Shown piece after piece: positions 14,023 through 17,512 of a stretch of DNA of 17,512 nucleotides; the first letter of the stretch is position 1; each line of letters begins with the position of its first letter. This stretch comes from Burkholderiales bacterium UBA954 (GTDB lineage: Bacteria; Pseudomonadota; Gammaproteobacteria; Burkholderiales; Burkholderiaceae_A). The notes below the pieces were generated by a model. The model was not told where the DNA came from. It was given only the letters and a program-made list of their open reading frames with translations, and did not search any database. The position numbers and the translations under genes are program-made. Where the stretch lies: contig DBCQ01000002.1 in assembly GCA_002293155.1 (NCBI GenBank), positions 1 through 17,512 of the forward strand, in the 5' to 3' direction.

Positions 14023-16248
14023 TTAGAGCCCGATCATTCCGCCATCCTTGCGGGTGATCACGATGGTGGCGGACCTTGGCCGACCGGGGTTGCCATACCC
14101 CTGGTTACCGGGCCAAGCACTCTGCGGTGGCGCCGATGCGGCCAGAGGCTTAGACAGCTCGCCCGGGTGCTGAATATTCACAAAGAGCGTTCGGCCATCA
14201 GCCGTTTCCGCAATACCGGTTACCTCTGCCCCGAGCGGAGCTACCAAAAAACGCCGAAGTTTTGCATCACCCAAGGCGGCTCCCAGAAAAGTTTCTTGTG
14301 TGCCCGTTTGCTCTACCCCATTGACTACCATCTTATTTTTGACGGTGACTTTTCCACCATCACCAACCTGACCAGGAATAGCGGCGAGCATCATGCAGTT
14401 TGTCTCATCGGTAAAGGCGCCATCATCCGTTTGAATCCAGCAAATTCCAGTTGCTTTACTGAACCAGAGCCCGTCTGGTGAAGAAAATGCATTTTTTGAT
14501 GAGAGACCGGATAAATTCGCATCACCCGAATCCTCTTCAGCACCAAATAGAAAAATATCCCAAGCGAAAGCTTTCGCGGTTGCTTTCTGATCAGCCTCTC
14601 TAAAACGAATAATATGACCATTTGGGTTTCCTGCGCCTTTGGTTCCATCTGGATCCATGTAGGCACGCGGATTTGCGGGATCTACCTTTGAGGGTGTTCT
14701 GTTCGCAGCACTATTATTGGTTAGTGCAAAGTAGACCTCACCGTTGCGATAATTCAGGGCACCCCACTCTGGGCGGTCCATTTTAGTCGCGCCAACAGCA
14801 TCCGCAGCATGCCGAATATTTACGAGCACATCCGCCTGATTTGCAAACTTGTAGGCGCTGTAATTAGCGAGTCTTGAGTCAGTTATAGTAAGTTCAAGCC
14901 ACTCACCCCGGCCAGTTGAGTCAAAGCGAGCAGCATAGAGCTTCCCCTCGCTGAGATACTTGTCGCCAGCGGCGATGCCGCCACCGATATCCCGGGGATC
15001 CCAGACCGCCGTGGTTACGAATTTATAAATATACTCATTTCGAGCATCGCACCCCATGTAAAACGCGAGGGGCTCGCCAGTCTTTGGAAGACTGCAGACA
15101 GCGGCTTCGTGTGCAAAACGACCCATTGCGATTCGCTTGGCGGGCGTTGCGTTGGGCGCTAATGGGTCAATTTCAACGTTATAACCAAAAGTGTTGGCTT
15201 CGTTACGAAAATCCTTCTCGGCATTGTTTCCTAAAGCCGCCAGATTCCAACGAGCAAAACGATCGTCTGTAGTCGACACAGTGTGCCAGCCCTGACTGAT
15301 TGCCTTTGAAGCATTTGCTGCAGGCGCTGCTGAGGCAACCCCATAGCGGCGTCTCGCGGCGATTTCCTTGGCGGGCAGCTCGGAACCAGAACCTGCCACC
15401 TGAAAGTAAAACGCCCAGTTCTCTTCGCAGCCAAGATATGTTCCCCACGGGGTCTTTCCATGCCCGCAATTATTCAAAGTACCGCGTGCCATAGACCCGG
15501 CAGTGTCCCAGCGGGTCACCATAAAGCTACGAATCTGATCGATTTGCGCCCGTGGGCCACTAATTCGCATCGGCGTTTGGGCAGTAACGCGACGGTTCAA
15601 CGGTGAGTTTCTTTCAATCCGCCAGCCCTCGGGTGTCTTCACAATCTCCACAATAGAAATTCCGTGTTGATTGATCTCCTTTAACACCTCAAGCTCTGGT
15701 CTAACACCGAGATCCCAGTCACCAAACTGAGTGAACTTCTTGCCGCTGATATTGTTCGACGTCTGGCCATTAGGATGCATAAAGTGCGCATCTGCTGAGC
15801 TCTCATGATTCACGCACAGAACTGCCCTTCCGGTCTCTTTCTCGGTGTAGCGGCCGTTGGCATCAATGTAGAAAATATCCATACCATCATGATGGTCCCC
15901 AATCCGGCGAGACCAGTCATCTAACTCAGCGCCTCGGTTGGTGTAAGCAGCAAGCGTTGCATCAATTGCATCGCCTGTAGCATGCAAGACACTGTACTGA
16001 TAGCCGGGCGGAAGGATCACATTATCAAGCAAGCTTTTTTCGACTGCAGGAAAGCCTAGCGCCTTAGGGATTGCTGCGGATCCGTAGTCGAGGGTTGCGC
16101 ACCCGGGCAGCACGGCCATTCCAGCAAGCCCCAGACCGCCGCGCAAAAGGCCCCGCCGAGCCGGGCTCTGGAGGGATTGCGCGAGGACATCTTGAAAATG
16201 AACGTTATCAGAGGTGTTACAAATGGGGTCAAGATCAGGGTGGGACAT
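14023..16248 (-). CDS. phoX: PhoX-type alkaline phosphatase, Tat-exported
   Basis: A 741-residue member of the PhoX family (PF05787, formerly DUF839), monomeric Ca/Fe-dependent phosphatases that release phosphate from many organic esters. The N-terminus is a twin-arginine signal: Arg31-Arg32 in SPARRGLLRGG, a hydrophobic stretch, then PGCA. Cys50 after LPG resembles a lipobox, so a Tat-exported lipoprotein is possible. The body carries family-typical segments such as CVNHE, CGHGKTPWGTYLGCEEN, GRFAHEAA, YMGCDARNEYIYKF and SSPDGLWF. The length is close to the family's usual ~700 residues. ATG 16248 has AAGGAG (16255-16260) 6 nt upstream. A Pho-box-like array lies at 16287-16315 and a strong terminator follows the gene, so it is probably a single-gene Pho unit. 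Confidence 0.92.
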   Translation of the reverse strand: MSHPDLDPICNTSDNVHFQDVLAQSLQSPARRGLLRGGLGLAGMAVLPGCATLDYGSAAIPKALGFPAVEKSLLDNVILPPGYQYSVLHATGDAIDATLAAYTNRGAELDDWSRRIGDHHDGMDIFYIDANGRYTEKETGRAVLCVNHESSADAHFMHPNGQTSNNISGKKFTQFGDWDLGVRPELEVLKEINQHGISIVEIVKTPEGWRIERNSPLNRRVTAQTPMRISGPRAQIDQIRSFMVTRWDTAGSMARGTLNNCGHGKTPWGTYLGCEENWAFYFQVAGSGSELPAKEIAARRRYGVASAAPAANASKAISQGWHTVSTTDDRFARWNLAALGNNAEKDFRNEANTFGYNVEIDPLAPNATPAKRIAMGRFAHEAAVCSLPKTGEPLAFYMGCDARNEYIYKFVTTAVWDPRDIGGGIAAGDKYLSEGKLYAARFDSTGRGEWLELTITDSRLANYSAYKFANQADVLVNIRHAADAVGATKMDRPEWGALNYRNGEVYFALTNNSAANRTPSKVDPANPRAYMDPDGTKGAGNPNGHIIRFREADQKATAKAFAWDIFLFGAEEDSGDANLSGLSSKNAFSSPDGLWFSKATGICWIQTDDGAFTDETNCMMLAAIPGQVGDGGKVTVKNKMVVNGVEQTGTQETFLGAALGDAKLRRFLVAPLGAEVTGIAETADGRTLFVNIQHPGELSKPLAASAPPQSAWPGNQGYGNPGRPRSATIVITRKDGGMIGL

Positions 16249-16286
16249 AGAGGGCTCCTTAAAAGCCTCTATTGAATGCCCTTACT

Positions 16287-16315
16287 ATGACAACCTGATG
16301 ATGGAAATATGACAA
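16287..16315 (-). promoter_or_regulatory. Triple Pho-box-like array upstream of phoX
   Basis: On the minus strand TTGTCAT (16315-16309), CCATCAT (16304-16298) and TTGTCAT (16293-16287) start exactly 11 nt apart. The outer two are identical and differ from the PhoB half-site CTGTCAT only in the first base. A -10-like CATTCA lies 8 nt downstream (16278-16273). This is consistent with classical Pho control of the phosphatase gene. Confidence 0.7.
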
Positions 16316-16328
16316 AGATAATTAGGCC

Positions 16329-17417
16329 CTAACGTTCACAGACTACCTGTCGCGCGGCCTGAAGAGTCAGTAGCGTAGTGAGAGCCGAAGCCCCGCGGAC
16401 TGGGGCGTTAAGAGTTGGCTCAGGTGGCATCGAGCGTATCCACTGGCCGATATCCTGAATGACTTCAGCAGCGCCTAACTGTCGGGTGAGTAAATGCCAG
16501 CCCTCAGGATAGATCAGAAACTGAATATGAACTGGAAGACTCGAACTTTCCCGATCTAATCGCGTTAGCCAGCTGCAAATGGGGGCCGGTGGGATGATGC
16601 GATCGTTTAGCCCGTACAACACCAAGGTGGGCACGGGGAAAGACATCGGATGATGGAGGGCTTGGCCCATCAGATCAGTGACCCCCATTAGGCTGCTGAC
16701 CCTGGTTTCTTTGATAAAAAAAGGATCGCGACTCAAGTCCTTTGAAACCTCAGGATCATTCGTCGGCTTGATGCCCAGCGCGCGCACGCCACGACCAGAG
16801 AATGTGAAATTGGGCGCAACTGCGTTGAGCATTTGAAGTCCCGCCCGCTGAAACCAAGGCATCGTTTCTGCCCCCCAAAGAGCCGGTGCCTTTAAGATCA
16901 GCTGACTCACTGGCAATCCTGGCGACTCGGTGCTGGCCCGAATTGCCACTGCGCCGCCCATGCTCTCTCCAATAAGAGTGATCGGTAGTCCGGGATGTTC
17001 TTTACGAAGTCTACTGACCACTTCGCGCAAATCCGCAACCAATCGATCTGAGCCCGGCCAGACACCTGGGGCAGAATTTTCGCCAAAGCCGCGCTGATCG
17101 TAGGCATAGAACGTAGCTGTTAACTCTGTCGCCAGACTGCGAGCAAGTGGATCAAAAGCTTTGCTGTAGTCATTAAACCCGTGAATGCCAATTACAATAC
17201 GCTGTGGTGCTGCGACTGCCCAGACTCTGAGTGACAACTGGGTAGTATCTTGCAGAGTAATCACGCTGCGTTCAGGCATTGCCATCAGTGGCCCAGATAA
17301 CTGGAACAGAATTGCAACCGACAACAGGGTGAGGTTTAATCTGGTCGGTAGGGTGGGAAGCAGCCCAAAAGCCCAATCGATAGGCTTTCGTTGGCGCAGC
17401 GATTGAAAAGCAATCAT
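16329..17417 (-). CDS. Membrane-anchored lysophospholipase/monoacylglycerol-lipase-like hydrolase
   Basis: A 362-residue alpha/beta hydrolase of the serine aminopeptidase/Hydrolase_4 (lysophospholipase) type. An N-terminal hydrophobic segment (residues ~28-46, LNLTLLSVAILFQLSGPLM) is a membrane anchor or uncleaved signal. The oxyanion motif is GIHGFNDYSKAF, followed by YDQRGFGENS. The nucleophile is Ser152 in GESMGG, the acid Asp272 (GLNDRIIP) and the base His308 (EGWHLL), so the triad is complete. The likely substrate is a mono-acyl lipid; the precise one is unknown. The start is taken at ATG 17417; an in-frame TTG at 17441 would add 8 residues, and neither has a clear Shine-Dalgarno. It is upstream of phoX on the same strand with an 80-nt gap containing the phoX Pho-box array. 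Confidence 0.8.
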   Translation of the reverse strand: MIAFQSLRQRKPIDWAFGLLPTLPTRLNLTLLSVAILFQLSGPLMAMPERSVITLQDTTQLSLRVWAVAAPQRIVIGIHGFNDYSKAFDPLARSLATELTATFYAYDQRGFGENSAPGVWPGSDRLVADLREVVSRLRKEHPGLPITLIGESMGGAVAIRASTESPGLPVSQLILKAPALWGAETMPWFQRAGLQMLNAVAPNFTFSGRGVRALGIKPTNDPEVSKDLSRDPFFIKETRVSSLMGVTDLMGQALHHPMSFPVPTLVLYGLNDRIIPPAPICSWLTRLDRESSSLPVHIQFLIYPEGWHLLTRQLGAAEVIQDIGQWIRSMPPEPTLNAPVRGASALTTLLTLQAARQVVCER

Positions 17418-17512
17418 ATGTACGCTGGAGTAAAAGCTCAATTTATCGCTAAAGCTGCCATCAATCCAGCAGAGTTCTCCTATTTAAAGCCATCAAAAAC
17501 CACGACAAAAGC
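17418..17512. other. Upstream region of the lipase-like gene, cut by window edge
   Basis: This stretch precedes the lysophospholipase-like gene on the minus strand. It contains TTGTCGT (17508-17502) followed 11 nt on by TTTGATG, a weak Pho-box resemblance, and AT-rich TTTAAAT. I do not see a convincing promoter, and the region is truncated by the window end. Confidence 0.25.

Noticed and set aside
17491..17508. Pho-box-like TTGTCGT and TTTGATG before the lipase-like gene.
   Set aside because: The second unit matches poorly, no -10 is well placed, and the region is cut by the window edge.
1..17512. Search for mobile elements, CRISPR arrays, tRNA genes, toxin-antitoxin pairs or defence genes.
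   Set aside because: No terminal repeats, transposase, integrase, repeat-spacer pattern or tRNA-like cloverleaf was seen; genes are densely packed metabolic and transport genes.

Overview
The window looks like a phosphorus-scavenging and phosphorus-sparing region of a proteobacterial chromosome. A betaproteobacterium is my best guess, from the style of the lysine-rich regulator-like protein at the left edge and of the Tat-exported PhoX, but I could not search a database. The DNA is of medium GC, with Shine-Dalgarno sites of the AGGAGG type. I see no rRNA, tRNA, CRISPR array, insertion sequence or phage gene.

Layout. At the left edge, on the minus strand, is a small lysine-rich protein with a ribbon-helix-helix-like C-terminus and a palindrome upstream. 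Next to it is a secreted calcineurin-like phosphatase. Divergent from that is a seven-gene plus-strand phosphonate operon (1703-7936): a PhnZ-type HD oxygenase, the PhnC/PhnD/PhnE importer, an iron-type alcohol dehydrogenase, an FAD-dependent amine oxidoreductase and phosphonoacetaldehyde hydrolase (PhnX). The operon ends tail-to-tail, overlapping by 29 nt, with a phosphatidylserine decarboxylase gene. Divergent from that gene is a membrane-anchored class III aminotransferase, which itself ends overlapping an Mpo1-like membrane protein. A GT4 glycosyltransferase and an alpha/beta hydrolase follow on the plus strand. The right end, on the minus strand, holds a small exported TPR protein, a PhoX alkaline phosphatase and a membrane-anchored lysophospholipase-like hydrolase.

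The unifying signal is regulatory. Six of the promoter regions contain Pho-box-like 7-mers (resembling CTGTCAT) repeated at exact 11-nt spacing, the pattern PhoB binds. They lie before the secreted phosphatase, the phn operon, the aminotransferase, the Mpo1-like gene, the glycosyltransferase and phoX. Together the genes would release phosphate outside the cytoplasm (PhoX, the calcineurin-like enzyme), import and cleave C-P compounds (phn operon), and probably remodel membrane lipids when phosphate is short (glycosyltransferase, aminotransferase, lipase-like hydrolases, Mpo1-like protein).

The most interesting points are three. The C-P pathway lacks both PhnW (transaminase) and PhnY (hydroxylase) but contains an FAD oxidoreductase and an alcohol dehydrogenase that could feed PhnX directly. 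There is an uncharacterised Pho-box-preceded lipid module around a membrane-anchored aminotransferase. The decarboxylase gene is hemmed in by Pho-controlled transcription on both sides.
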